Below are positions 33,898 to 41,947 of a DNA stretch of 64,000 nucleotides, one piece after another (position 1 is the stretch's first letter; every line of letters begins with the position of its first letter). The stretch is taken from NCBI GenBank assembly GCA_025758065.1, contig CP107199.1, positions 2,949,501 through 3,013,500 of the forward strand. Direction: 5' to 3'. The notes below the pieces were generated by a model that was given only the letters and a program-made list of their open reading frames with translations, did not search any database and was not told the DNA's origin. Both the position numbers and the translations under genes were made by a program. This stretch comes from Lachnospiraceae bacterium (GTDB lineage: Bacteria > Bacillota > Clostridia > Lachnospirales > Lachnospiraceae).

Positions 33898-34235
33898 ATT
33901 TTGAATTTATGACGATAGACACACCATTGCCGCCCTGTATGCCCTTTCCCAGAGCGTTGACAGGATTTCCAGTCAGCAGCACCGCAAAGGTCATGTACTG
34001 CCGGATGTTGGACGCTATGCTCTCCAAAGGTCAGGAGGACGAGAACGGAATCCTGTTTGTCTGCTTCCCTGTCACAGCCATTGCCGCAGTCCTGTCCCGC
34101 AGTCCCATGACGGTCAAGCGTTCTCTGAATGAACTGGAAACCGCCGGACTTATCATGCGGGTGCGTCAGGGCGTTGGAGAACCAAACAGGATTTATGTGC
34201 TGATACCGGGAAAGGAGGACGCTGCCCTTGCCTGA
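33894..34235 (+). CDS. Short replication-initiator-like winged-helix protein
   Basis: A 113-residue protein equivalent to only the N-terminal winged helix of RepA_N proteins (FPVSSTAKVMYCRMLDAMLS, VTAIAAVLSRSPMTVKRSLN, ETAGLIMRVRQG). It may be a short regulator rather than an initiator; the same fold appears at 17396 and 26921. ATGA-type overlap with the preceding gene and 8-bp overlap with the next show a tight operon. Confidence 0.75.
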   Translation: MNFEFMTIDTPLPPCMPFPRALTGFPVSSTAKVMYCRMLDAMLSKGQEDENGILFVCFPVTAIAAVLSRSPMTVKRSLNELETAGLIMRVRQGVGEPNRIYVLIPGKEDAALA

Positions 34236-34524
34236 TACCTCAAAGCTGGAAAAGCTCAACCGGGAGTTGGAGAAAAGCGAAAAGAAACTGCGGAAAGCCA
34301 TCAATGATGAAAAGGCATTGCAGCACCAGTTAAAGCAGCTTACCCGAAAGGAACGGACGCACCGGCTCTGTACTCGTGGCGGTATGCTGGAAAGTTTTCT
34401 GCAAGAGCCGGAACGCCTGACAGATGATGATGTCATGCTGTTGTTGAAACTCATTTTTCACAGGCAGGACACGCAGGAACTATTGAAAAAACTGCTGGAA
34501 CGGGAGAAGCCGGAAACCCCTTAG
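34228..34524 (+). CDS. DUF3847-type protein
   Basis: A 98-residue, mainly coiled-coil protein (KLEKLNRELEKSEKKLRKAI, then RKERTHRLCTRGGMLESFLQ) matching DUF3847 proteins that accompany MobA/MobL relaxases. TTG 34228 is the start, with AAAGGAGG eight bases upstream. Likely an oriT-binding or relaxosome accessory by position: the candidate oriT begins four bases after its stop. That role is inference. Confidence 0.75.
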   Translation: MPDTSKLEKLNRELEKSEKKLRKAINDEKALQHQLKQLTRKERTHRLCTRGGMLESFLQEPERLTDDDVMLLLKLIFHRQDTQELLKKLLEREKPETP

Positions 34525-34527
34525 TTT

Positions 34528-34564
34528 ACTAAGGGCGCAATTATACACCACCCAAAGGTTGGTG
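34528..34564 (-). other. Candidate oriT of the MobQ-type (MobA/MobL) relaxase
   Basis: On the minus strand an imperfect hairpin (CACCAACC-TTT-GGGTGGTG) is followed by TATAATTGCGCCCTTAGT. The GCGCCCT-T core preceded by a short hairpin is the nick-region layout of MobQ-type plasmids such as RSF1010 and pSK41/pGO1 (TAAGTGCGCCCT). It lies between the DUF3847 gene and the relaxase at 35875. Confidence 0.72.
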
Positions 34565-34835
34565 CATTGCGTTCTCCGAAGGCTCCTCGCCGGAGGGCTG
34601 TGATTTTCCGCAGTCAAGGTCTGCTCCAAATCATACAGGGGACGCTACGCTTCCCCTGCGCTGGCTGCCGCCAGCTACCCTTTTGTGGACTTGCCATCTG
34701 GGGACACCTTGCGCTGTAAGCTGTTCCCAGCCGACAAGTTTCATAAAATATGCTATCTTTTCGATAATCGATGAAGTATAATAAAGTCAGAAATAAATCA
34801 GGAATTTGAGGTCAAGGCTTAAACGGGAGGTTTAT
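34565..34835. other. Non-coding region with hairpins next to oriT
   Basis: Contains CAGGGGA-CGCTACGCT-TCCCCTG and GCTGG-CTGCC-GCCAGC stems and a T/A-rich end before the next gene. Possibly extra relaxosome sites; no gene seen. Confidence 0.5.
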
Positions 34836-35090
34836 ATGAAAAAATACCAATGTCCTTGCTGCGGATATTTTACCTATAATGTTCCGGCAAATGAAGATTG
34901 TGGGTATATCTGTCCCGTTTGTTTTTGGGAGAATGACCCATTCATTGCTTCTGATAACGAACCAAGTGACTCTAATCATGGAATAACGCTAAAAGAAGCG
35001 AAATCCAATTTCTCAAAATTTGGTGCTTGTGAAAAAGAAATGTTATGTTATGTCCGACCACCAAGAGATGATGAAAAGAAAATTTCATAG
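34836..35090 (+). CDS. CPCC-family cysteine-rich protein
   Basis: An 84-residue protein starting MKKYQCPCCGYFTYN, then CGYICPVCFWEND, the Cys-rich CPCC family pattern with a likely zinc ribbon. ATG 34836 follows GGGAGGTTT. AT-rich cargo inserted between the oriT and the relaxase. Function unknown; CPCC proteins are often found near toxin-immunity genes, but nothing here proves such a role. Confidence 0.8.
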   Translation: MKKYQCPCCGYFTYNVPANEDCGYICPVCFWENDPFIASDNEPSDSNHGITLKEAKSNFSKFGACEKEMLCYVRPPRDDEKKIS

Positions 35091-35121
35091 CAACAATGTC
35101 GAAGTTATGGAGGGAATAAAA

Positions 35122-35295
35122 GTGAAGGACACTGCTAAGAGAGCAATAGTTACAGTTATTGTGTTTGTTATAATTTATGTTTTATCTGGTCCAATTATCG
35201 GATATACAAACTACGATATGTATTTGAAAGGAATTGAATTTTTATCAGCGGTAATCGGAGCAAGATGTTACTGGATAGGAAGCAATAAAAAATAG
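35122..35295 (+). CDS. Small membrane protein, unknown
   Basis: From GTG 35122 (GGAGGG seven bases upstream) a 57-residue protein with two hydrophobic helices (VTVIVFVIIYVLSGPIIGY and LSAVIGARCYWIG). The ATG at 35107 is inside the ribosome site, so it is less likely. Not recognised; cargo. Confidence 0.55.
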   Translation: MKDTAKRAIVTVIVFVIIYVLSGPIIGYTNYDMYLKGIEFLSAVIGARCYWIGSNKK

Positions 35296-35324
35296 TTCTT
35301 GAATTTGACAAAGGAGTTGGAAGT

Positions 35325-35681
35325 ATGAAAAGAATAGGTACAGCATTGACTATCGTGTTCATCATCGCTGGATTTGCAATTTCCTTTTTTATTGGACACT
35401 ATGTGAGCGACAAGTCACATACAGAAAGTCGAGCAGCACAATTTGATAAATATATTTCTCGTGCGATTGATACAATCAAAGATAAAGGTCTGTCCATTGA
35501 TGGCGCCCCAGAAGCGATAGCCAGCAATATTTGGGTGGCACACGAATTTTGTGATAGCCCTGAAATTTCCGCAGAACTCAGCAATCTGTGGAATACCATT
35601 GTATATGAAAAAGATGTGCTTCTCGGTCAAGAAGATGTGTTGACTGCTCAACTGAAAGATATTTTGGAAAAATGTCAATAG
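35325..35681 (+). CDS. Membrane-anchored small protein, unknown
   Basis: A 118-residue protein with one N-terminal membrane helix (ALTIVFIIAGFAISFFIGHY) and a helical, soluble tail. The ribosome site is AAAGGAGTT. Not recognised. It follows two other AT-rich small genes; together they form a cargo island between oriT and relaxase. Confidence 0.6.
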   Translation: MKRIGTALTIVFIIAGFAISFFIGHYVSDKSHTESRAAQFDKYISRAIDTIKDKGLSIDGAPEAIASNIWVAHEFCDSPEISAELSNLWNTIVYEKDVLLGQEDVLTAQLKDILEKCQ

Positions 35682-35739
35682 TCTTTGCAAATTTTCTATT
35701 TATCATTCACTCATCGGGTCAACTTGTCCCGAACTTTTA

Positions 35740-35818
35740 CAACTAAATACCCGCCGCCCACACAGCGGCACATCGAGCAGGAAATCTGAAAAAAGGTCTC
35801 CTGCTTTTTTTCTGCCCA
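35740..35818 (+). repeat. Repeat unit upstream of MobA/MobL gene (copy 2)
   Basis: Homologue of 23858-23938: CAACTAAATA, CCCGCCGCC, CAGCGGCACAT, then GAGCAGGA...TCCTGCTTTTTTT. A further hairpin GGTGG-TAAAACG-CCACC follows at about 35825-35845 before the relaxase start. Works as a terminator for the cargo island, a relaxosome site, or both. Confidence 0.65.
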
Positions 35819-35874
35819 AAATGAGGTGGTAAAACGCCACCCCATCCACCAATTAGCGAAAGGAGGAACACGAA

Positions 35875-37455
35875 ATGCCCTGTCCACACAACGAAATCAC
35901 GATTGTGCAGCGCAGCCAGCGGCAGTCTGCTGTTGCCGCCGCTGCTTACCAGAGCGGCGAAAAGCTGTTCTGTGAATACGACCAGCAAGTGAAGCACTAC
36001 CCGGAAAAGCGTGGTATCGTCCACAATGAAATCCTGCTCCCGGCAAATGCCCCACAGGAATATGCCGACCGCAATACTTTATGGAACGCAGCCGAAGCGG
36101 TTGAGAAGCAATGGAACTCCCAGCTTGCAAGGCGGTGGGTGCTTACCATCCCAAGAGAAATACCACTTGACCAGTACGCTGTCCTTGTCCGGGAGTTTTG
36201 TGAACAGCAGTTTGTTTCCAAAGGCATGATTGCTGACTTTGCCATCCATGACCCCTATCCGCCGGGACACAATCCCCACGCCCATGTCTTGCTCACTATG
36301 AGGGCAATGGACGAACATGGGAAATGGCTTCCCAAGAGCCGCAAGGTTTATGACCTTGACGAAAACGGGGAACGGATAAAGCTGCCATCCGGCAGGTGGA
36401 AAAGCCACAAGGAGGATACGGTGGACTGGAACGACCAGAAGTATTGTGAAATCTGGCGGCATGAATGGGAGGTCATCCAGAACCGCTATCTGGAAGCCAA
36501 TGACCGCCCGGAGCGTGTGGACTTGCGTTCCTATGCCAGACAGGGGCTTGATATTGTCCCCACTGTCCATGAGGGGGCGGCTGTCCGGCAGATGGAAAAG
36601 CGTGGTATCCAGACGAATATCGGCAACCTGAACAGGGAAATCAGAGCCACCAACCGCCTGATGAAGTCCATCCGGCAGCTTATCCAAAACCTCAAAGGAT
36701 GGATTACCGAGCTGGGAGAAAAACGGAAAGAACTGCTTGCACAAAAAGCGGCGGAGGAAGCAACACTTCTTCCCAATCTGCTGATGAAGTATATGGAGAT
36801 ACGAAAGGAAGAACGGAGGGACTGGACAAGGGCTGGACAGAACCGAGGGACTTCACAGGACTTAAAGGCAGTCAGCGAAGCCCTGTCCTATCTCCGGCAA
36901 AAGGGGCTTTCCACTGTGGAGGACTTAGAAGCATTTCTGGAATCTTCCGGGAAATCAGCCGCAGATTACCGCAATCAGATGAAGCCAAAGGAAACCCGCA
37001 GCAAAGTGATTGACGGGATTCTTGCCAGCCGGACAGACTGCAAGGAATGTAAGCCTGTCTATGAGAAGTACCAGAAGATATTTTTTAAGAAAACAAAGGA
37101 GAAATTCAAACAGGAACACCCGGAGGTTGCCCGGTATGCGAAAGCCGCCGCCTACCTTGCCAAGCACCCGGACGATAAGGACAGTACCCAAAAGGAGCTG
37201 CAAGAGGAGCTGGAAAAACTTCTGGAAGAAATCGCAGAGCTGAAAGTACCACTGACCGAGGTACAGGAGGATTTGAAGAAGCTGCGGGACATTCGCTACT
37301 GGGTACGGAAAGTCACACCCGGCACAGAGGAAAGTAAAGAGCCGCCTAAGAAGCAGCCCATCAAGGAAGTCTTGCAGGATAAAGCAGACGAGAAAAAAGC
37401 ACAAAGAACTGCCCCGGCGCAGACAAAACACAAACAACAGGATATGGAACTTTAA
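35875..37455 (+). CDS. MobA/MobL-family relaxase (MobQ)
   Basis: A 526-residue relaxase: IVQRSQRQSAVAAAAYQSGE at the N-terminus (with AAAYQSG motif), EWYAD-like AVEKQWNSQLARRWVLTIP, and the metal site GHNPHAHVLLTMRAMD. The C-terminal part is a long basic coiled coil (TEEHPEVARYAKAAAYLAK region and on). It nicks DNA at oriT, most likely the site at 34528-34564. ATG 35875 follows AAAGGAGG. It is the second relaxase in the element, unrelated in family to that at 24810. Confidence 0.92.
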   Translation: MPCPHNEITIVQRSQRQSAVAAAAYQSGEKLFCEYDQQVKHYPEKRGIVHNEILLPANAPQEYADRNTLWNAAEAVEKQWNSQLARRWVLTIPREIPLDQYAVLVREFCEQQFVSKGMIADFAIHDPYPPGHNPHAHVLLTMRAMDEHGKWLPKSRKVYDLDENGERIKLPSGRWKSHKEDTVDWNDQKYCEIWRHEWEVIQNRYLEANDRPERVDLRSYARQGLDIVPTVHEGAAVRQMEKRGIQTNIGNLNREIRATNRLMKSIRQLIQNLKGWITELGEKRKELLAQKAAEEATLLPNLLMKYMEIRKEERRDWTRAGQNRGTSQDLKAVSEALSYLRQKGLSTVEDLEAFLESSGKSAADYRNQMKPKETRSKVIDGILASRTDCKECKPVYEKYQKIFFKKTKEKFKQEHPEVARYAKAAAYLAKHPDDKDSTQKELQEELEKLLEEIAELKVPLTEVQEDLKKLRDIRYWVRKVTPGTEESKEPPKKQPIKEVLQDKADEKKAQRTAPAQTKHKQQDMEL

Positions 37456-37519
37456 CAGGCACTTGCCATTTTCAATCAGAGAATGTCAGGTGCTTTTCTT
37501 TTTTCAAGGAGGGATAGAT

Positions 37520-38164
37520 TTGAATGTATTTGAAGCTGTGAAGCAGTCCGTTACAACAAGACAGGCTGCGGAGCATTATGGAATCCATGTAGGGCGGAAC
37601 GGGATGGCTTGCTGCCCGTTCCATAACGATAAAACCCCAAGCATGAAGCTGGATCAGCGTTACCACTGCTTCGGCTGCGATGCGGATGGGGATGTGATTG
37701 ATTTTACCGCCGCCCTGTATGGGCTGGGAAAGAAAGAAGCCGCCGTACAACTGGCACAGGACTTCGGGCTTTCCTATGAGGACTGGAAACCGCCGGGAAA
37801 GGCAAAAAATCCCAAGCCCCGGCAGAAATCCCCGGAGGAACAGTTTCAGGAAGCAAAGAACCGCTGCTTTTGTATTCTTGCCGATTATCTTCATTTGCTT
37901 ATGGCATGGAGAAAGGAATATGCCCCGCACTCCCCGGAGGAAGCCTTTCATCCCCGGTTTGTGGAAGCCTTACAGAAGCAAGACCAAGTGGAATATCTGC
38001 TGGATGTGCTGCTCTTTGGGGAAATGGAGGAAAAAGCGGCTTTGATTACGGACTACGGAAAGGATGTGATACAGCTTGAACAGCGAATGGCAGAGCTTGC
38101 AGCCGCAGACGCAGCAAGAACTAAAAAACACCATGAACGCCATGCAGCCGCCACAGAGCGTTGA
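37520..38164 (+). CDS. CHC2 zinc-finger primase-like protein
   Basis: TTG 37520 follows AAGGAGGGAT and gives a 214-residue protein: FEAVKQSVTTRQAAEHYGI, then CCPFHNDKTPSMKLD, YHCFGCDADGDVIDF, the CHC2 zinc-binding domain of DnaG-type primases. The C-terminal part is helical and has no TOPRIM domain, so it is a short form. It may prime the transferred strand. Its end overlaps the VapE-like gene start. Confidence 0.85.
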   Translation: MNVFEAVKQSVTTRQAAEHYGIHVGRNGMACCPFHNDKTPSMKLDQRYHCFGCDADGDVIDFTAALYGLGKKEAAVQLAQDFGLSYEDWKPPGKAKNPKPRQKSPEEQFQEAKNRCFCILADYLHLLMAWRKEYAPHSPEEAFHPRFVEALQKQDQVEYLLDVLLFGEMEEKAALITDYGKDVIQLEQRMAELAAADAARTKKHHERHAAATER

Positions 38165-38768
38165 GGAAATCAAGGCGGGGCTGGAAACTACCGAGAAAGG
38201 CGGTGTCCGTCAGAGCATACGGAATTGCCTGACCGTATTCCAGCGTGACCCTCTGCTTTCCGGGGCTATCGCATACAACATCCTGACCGACCGCAAGGAC
38301 ATCATAAAGCCCATCGGTTTTCACAGAGAAAGCACCGCCCTGAATGATACGGATATGAAGTATCTGCTTCTTTATCTGGAAGAAACCTATGGGCTTACCA
38401 ATGAGAAAAAGATTGATAATGCCATCGGGATTGTGGCGAATGAAAACAAGTACCATCCCATCCGGGACTACCTAAGTGCCCTTGTGTGGGACGGGACAGA
38501 ACGAATCCGTTTCTGTCTGCGGCACTTTCTGGGGGCTGACGCAGACGATTACACCTATGAAGCGTTGAAGCTGTTCCTGCTGGGTGCAATCTCACGAGCC
38601 TTTCAGCCGGGGTGCAAGTTTGAAATCATGCTTTGTCTGGTAGGCGGTCAGGGGGCTGGAAAGTCCACATTCTTCCGTCTGCTGGCAGTCCGGGACGAGT
38701 GGTTCTCCGATGATTTGCGGAAGCTGGACGATGACAATGTGTACCGCAAATTTTTGAAATTGACATAG
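38130..38768 (+). pseudogene. VapE/VirE-like helicase, C-terminally truncated
   Basis: About 212 residues from ATG 38130 (a TTG at 38076 is possible). It has NCLTVFQRDPLLSGAIAYN, NKYHPIRDYLSALVWDGTERI, and Walker A GGQGAGKST, then FSDDLRKLDDDNVYRKF. Whole members continue for another 200 or so residues with Walker B and helicase motifs. Here the frame becomes LKLT and stops at 38768, where Tn1549-like right-end sequence begins. It would not be an active helicase. Marks the right edge of the inserted block. Confidence 0.8.
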
Positions 38769-38846
38769 TATAGAACATCTGCCGGACGACGGCAAAGAAA
38801 AAAAGCCGTCGCAACGCAGACAGGTTTTCACGCGCCTATTCTATTT

Positions 38847-38882
38847 CGGCGGCTTTGATTTTCAGAGCCGCCGTTTCTTTTT
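38847..38882 (+). terminator. Terminator in the right-end region
   Basis: CGGCGGCT (38847-38854) pairs with AGCCGCCG (38866-38873), followed by TTTCTTTTT. Confidence 0.8.
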
Positions 38883-39068
38883 ATCTATCTAAATTCTAAC
38901 GATAACTCTCCTACTAGATAAAGACATGGCGGTATCAAGGAGGTATCGTCATGTCCTTTTTCCTATGCCCTAATAGACTGTTATCAAAAAAAGCCATTAC
39001 CCGCCAACGGGTTATTCTGGCTACATAGATGAACTCACAAATCATACATATACTTTTGATAATTCCTT

Positions 39069-39106
39069 TGCGCCTGTCTGCAATTTGCAGACGGGCGCAT
39101 TTTGTA
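39069..39106 (+). terminator. Long hairpin/terminator before the sigma-like gene
   Basis: TGCGCC-GTCTGCAA pairs with TTTGCAGAC-GGCGCA with one mismatched position, then TTTTGTATTTT. It isolates the regulation/integration module from upstream transcription. Confidence 0.7.
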
Positions 39107-39235
39107 TTTTATCAAAAAACTTTTTCAAAAAATTTCTAAAACCAACGTCCATTTTGAAGTGCGTTGGTTTGAGGGTTTACGAAAGGGGACATTTCAAACT
39201 CCACCGCTTTCGCGGCAGCGAAAGGAGGTGAGAAC

Positions 39236-39676
39236 ATGAACGAGCCTATTCGTACCCAATGGCAAATCCGTTGTGCTTTTAACGGCTTTTGCAAACTGGC
39301 GTTGAAGCGAGAAGCTATGAATGCCCACAGGGACACAAAGCAGCGACAATTACGCGAGGTTACTTTTTCTGACCTGTCGCCACTGGAAGAAAAACAGCTC
39401 TACGTCTGCGACGAGTATTTTGCAGATGATGAAGCAGAACAGTCTTTCGTTGTCGGCGGCAAAGAAATTACTGCGAAGCTGCTTGCCGAAGCCCTGCACA
39501 GTTTGCCGGAAGAAAAGCGGGAAACCGTACTGCTGTATTATTTCTTTGACATGAGCGAACGCGAGATTGCAAAGTTTTGTAATCTGTCAAGGACAACGGT
39601 ACAGTCCCGCCGGACAAGCTCAATGAAGCTGTTAAAACGCTATTTGGAGGAAAAAGCCTATGACTGCACAGATTAG
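39236..39676 (+). CDS. Sigma-70-like factor of the Tn1549/Tn916 right end
   Basis: A 146-residue protein with a region-4 helix-turn-helix (LHSLPEEKRETVLLYYFFDM, SEREIAKFCNLSRTTVQSRR). The region-2 part is reduced. Such factors are placed upstream of xis and int in Tn1549-like elements and probably switch on excision genes. The ribosome site is AAAGGAGGTGAGAAC. It overlaps the following HTH gene by 17 bp. Confidence 0.83.
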   Translation: MNEPIRTQWQIRCAFNGFCKLALKREAMNAHRDTKQRQLREVTFSDLSPLEEKQLYVCDEYFADDEAEQSFVVGGKEITAKLLAEALHSLPEEKRETVLLYYFFDMSEREIAKFCNLSRTTVQSRRTSSMKLLKRYLEEKAYDCTD

Positions 39677-39911
39677 TAAATCAGAACAGGACGAACGCGG
39701 CTTGTTGCCTTACCCGGTAATCATAGCCGCTACTAAGGGCGACCCGGAAGCTATGAACATTGTCGTACAGCATTACGAAAGCTACATAGCGTCCCTGTCT
39801 ATGCGAAAGCTGCGTGATGAGCGCGGAAATATCTATTGGGGCATAGATGAGGATATACGCGACCGCTTGCGTTCGCGTCTTATGCGGGCTGTCCTTTCAT
39901 TCAAGGTTTGA
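39660..39911 (+). CDS. Helix-turn-helix protein of Tn916/Tn1549 type
   Basis: An 83-residue protein (LPYPVIIAATKGDPEAMNIV, then YIASLSMRKLRDERGNIYWG) matching the small HTH_16-type proteins paired with the sigma-like factor in Tn1549-like elements. Helical, sigma-region-2-like in pattern. Together the two small overlapping genes may form a split sigma factor; that is inference. Confidence 0.78.
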   Translation: MTAQISKSEQDERGLLPYPVIIAATKGDPEAMNIVVQHYESYIASLSMRKLRDERGNIYWGIDEDIRDRLRSRLMRAVLSFKV

Positions 39912-40320
39912 GATAACCACAAGCAGCGTCCCCCTTTCCGCTGCCTGTTGACTTGACCTTACTTGCTCTTTGACAAAGAAAGCGACGCAAGATAACGGCG
40001 ACGCAGTATAGGGCAAATCGGATACGTCCTTTTTGCGTTGAGCCATACGGCAGGTGCGCCATGACGCTTTTCTTCTATTGGAGAAAGTCGAGCGACCACC
40101 ACCACGCCGGGGAACAAGTGTAGCGGCTTGTGGGCGACGACACGCACTAAGGGTAGACAAGCCTTTATAGCCATAGTCCGAGCGTTAAAAGCGTCGCAGG
40201 CATTGGGTAGAGCTGCCTTAACGGGCAGGGGTGGAACTCCCGCGAGGTTGTGCTAACAGCCGTCCGATTAAAGCCCCTTTTACTATTCACTTTTCCTAAT
40301 ATTGAAAGGGGGACGATACT
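39912..40320. other. Non-coding region before xis
   Basis: About 410 bp conserved in Tn1549-like elements as I recall it, with GC-rich direct and inverted short repeats (GGTGGAACTCCCGCGAGG area near 40225) and the ribosome site AAAGGGGGA before xis. Likely regulatory; no gene supported. Confidence 0.5.
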
Positions 40321-40524
40321 ATGAGTAACGCCGACGTGCCTATTTGGGAAAAATACACGCTTACGATAGATGAAGCAGCTAAATACTTCCGTATCGGAGA
40401 AAACAAGCTGCGTAAATTAGCCGAGGAAAATCCTGCCGCCGGGTGGGTTATTATGAACGGCAACCGTATTCAAATCAAGCGCAAACAGTTTGAAAAAATG
40501 ATTGATACCATAGACACAATCTGA
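40321..40524 (+). CDS. xis: Excisionase, Tn916/Tn1549 Xis type
   Basis: A 67-residue winged-helix protein: VPIWEKYTLTIDEAAKYFRI, GENKLRKLAEENP, then a basic wing NGNRIQIKRKQFEKMID. It bends the element ends and steers the integrase to excision. Ends 80 bp before int. Nearly all residues typical of Xis-Tn are present, so it is likely functional. Confidence 0.92.
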   Translation: MSNADVPIWEKYTLTIDEAAKYFRIGENKLRKLAEENPAAGWVIMNGNRIQIKRKQFEKMIDTIDTI

Positions 40525-40604
40525 TAGTGAAATTGAGCCTTGAATGTGCTATAATGGGATAAGCATATCAAGGCTCTTTCCGTCTTGGAAAGGAGCATTG
40601 AAAA

Positions 40605-41798
40605 ATGTCAAAGAAAAGACGTGACAGCAAAAATCGAGTTTTGCGGTCGGGAGAGAGCCAGAGAAAAGACGGAAGATATGCTTACAAATATATAGATACC
40701 TTTGGTAATCCGCAGTTTGTGTATGCGTGGAAGTTAGTACCTACGGACAAGACCCCTGCCGGAAAGCGTGAGGATATATCCCTACGAGAAAAGGTAAAAG
40801 AGATACAGAAAGACCTTGACGACGGGATAGACACCATAGGCAAGAAAATGACGGTCTGCCAACTTTATGCAAAGCAGATACGCCACCGGGGAAATGTAAG
40901 GTACAATACGAAAAACGGACGCAAGCGGCTGATGAAGCTACTGGAAGAAGATAAACTTGGGGGCTGCCCGATTGACAGCGTGAAGCTGTCCGACGCGAAA
41001 GAATGGGCAATCCGCATGAAAGAAAAAGGAATTTCCTATAAGACTATCAGTAATGACAAGCGTTCCTTGAAAGCTGCCTTTTACACAGCGATACAGGACG
41101 ATTGCATAAGGAAAAATCCTTTTGACTTCCAGTTAAACACTGTCATTGAAGATGATACAGAACCAAAGGTTCCGCTAACACCAGCGCAGGAAGAAAGTTT
41201 TTTGTCCTTTGCTCAAAATGACAAAGTTTATCAGAAGTATTATGACGAGCTTATTATTTTGCTTGGGACAGGGCTTCGTATCTCTGAACTTTGCGGGCTG
41301 ACCGATACTGACATTAACTTTGAGAATAGGATAATCAATGTAGACCACCAACTTTTAAGAAGTGCGGAAACAGGATATTACATTGAAACACCAAAAACGA
41401 AAAGCGGTATTCGTCAAATTCCAATGAGCGAAAAAGTATATGAAGCATTTAACCGAGTGCTGAAACGGCGCAGGGGTGCAAAAGCTGTTACTATTGACGG
41501 TTACAGCAACTTCCTTTTCCTCAACCGGGACGGCTACCCGAAAACAGCTACCAATTATGACGGTATGTTTAGGGGGCTTGCAAAGAAGTACAACAAGTAC
41601 CATGAGGAAGCTCTACCGAAAGTAATGACACCGCACACCTTACGTCATACGTTCTGTACCAACATGGCAAATGCCGGAATGAACCCGAAAGCATTACAGT
41701 ACATTATGGGACATTCCAACATTACTATGACGCTGAACTATTACGCACACGCTACTTTCGACAGCGCAAAAGCTGAAATGCTGCGGATAGCAGCTTAG
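40605..41798 (+). CDS. int: Tyrosine integrase, Tn916/Tn1549 type
   Basis: The 397-residue recombinase has an N-terminal arm-binding domain (RRDSKNRVLRSGESQRKDGR), a core-binding SAM-like domain, and a catalytic domain with Arg in GTGLRISELCGL, HTLRHTFCTNMANAG and GHSNITMTLNYYAHAT (the His/Arg and Tyr nucleophile). It cuts and joins the ends at 16994 and 41960. TATAAT at 40550-40555 lies upstream; AAAGGAGC is the ribosome site. Intact. Confidence 0.95.
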   Translation: MSKKRRDSKNRVLRSGESQRKDGRYAYKYIDTFGNPQFVYAWKLVPTDKTPAGKREDISLREKVKEIQKDLDDGIDTIGKKMTVCQLYAKQIRHRGNVRYNTKNGRKRLMKLLEEDKLGGCPIDSVKLSDAKEWAIRMKEKGISYKTISNDKRSLKAAFYTAIQDDCIRKNPFDFQLNTVIEDDTEPKVPLTPAQEESFLSFAQNDKVYQKYYDELIILLGTGLRISELCGLTDTDINFENRIINVDHQLLRSAETGYYIETPKTKSGIRQIPMSEKVYEAFNRVLKRRRGAKAVTIDGYSNFLFLNRDGYPKTATNYDGMFRGLAKKYNKYHEEALPKVMTPHTLRHTFCTNMANAGMNPKALQYIMGHSNITMTLNYYAHATFDSAKAEMLRIAA

Positions 41799-41811
41799 TA
41801 GTAAATCAAGG

Positions 41812-41835
41812 TTTTACTACTTCTTTACTACTTTT
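41812..41835 (+). repeat. Integrase arm-type direct repeat, right end
   Basis: Two TTTACTAC units followed by TTTT; 21 of 24 bases match 17054-17077 in the same orientation. Lies just after int. Confidence 0.65.
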
Positions 41836-41892
41836 GAAAGCAAAAACCTAAGCGGATATAAAAATATATGTGAGTTTCTTCCGATACGAAAA

Positions 41893-41930
41893 ATGCCGGA
41901 AAAGCCTGTAAATACGGGCTATACCGGCAT
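41893..41930 (+). terminator. Hairpin at the right end of the element
   Basis: ATGCCGG (41893-41899) pairs with CCGGCAT (41924-41930), with inner AAGCC/GGGCT pairing. No T-run, so it may be an Int/Xis site or a weak terminator after int. Confidence 0.5.
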
Positions 41931-41947
41931 ATAAGAACTTCTAAAAA

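Larger units (their letters stand above)
38769..39235. other. Right-end non-coding region with terminators
   Basis: About 465 bp. Holds CGACGGC/GCCGTCG near 38795-38812, the terminator at 38847-38880, a long hairpin at 39069-39099, and a GAAAGGAGGTGAG ribosome site for the sigma-like gene. No gene seen. Confidence 0.6.

Noticed and set aside
22744..38768. Antibiotic-resistance cargo
   Set aside because: No resistance gene family was recognised in the insert.
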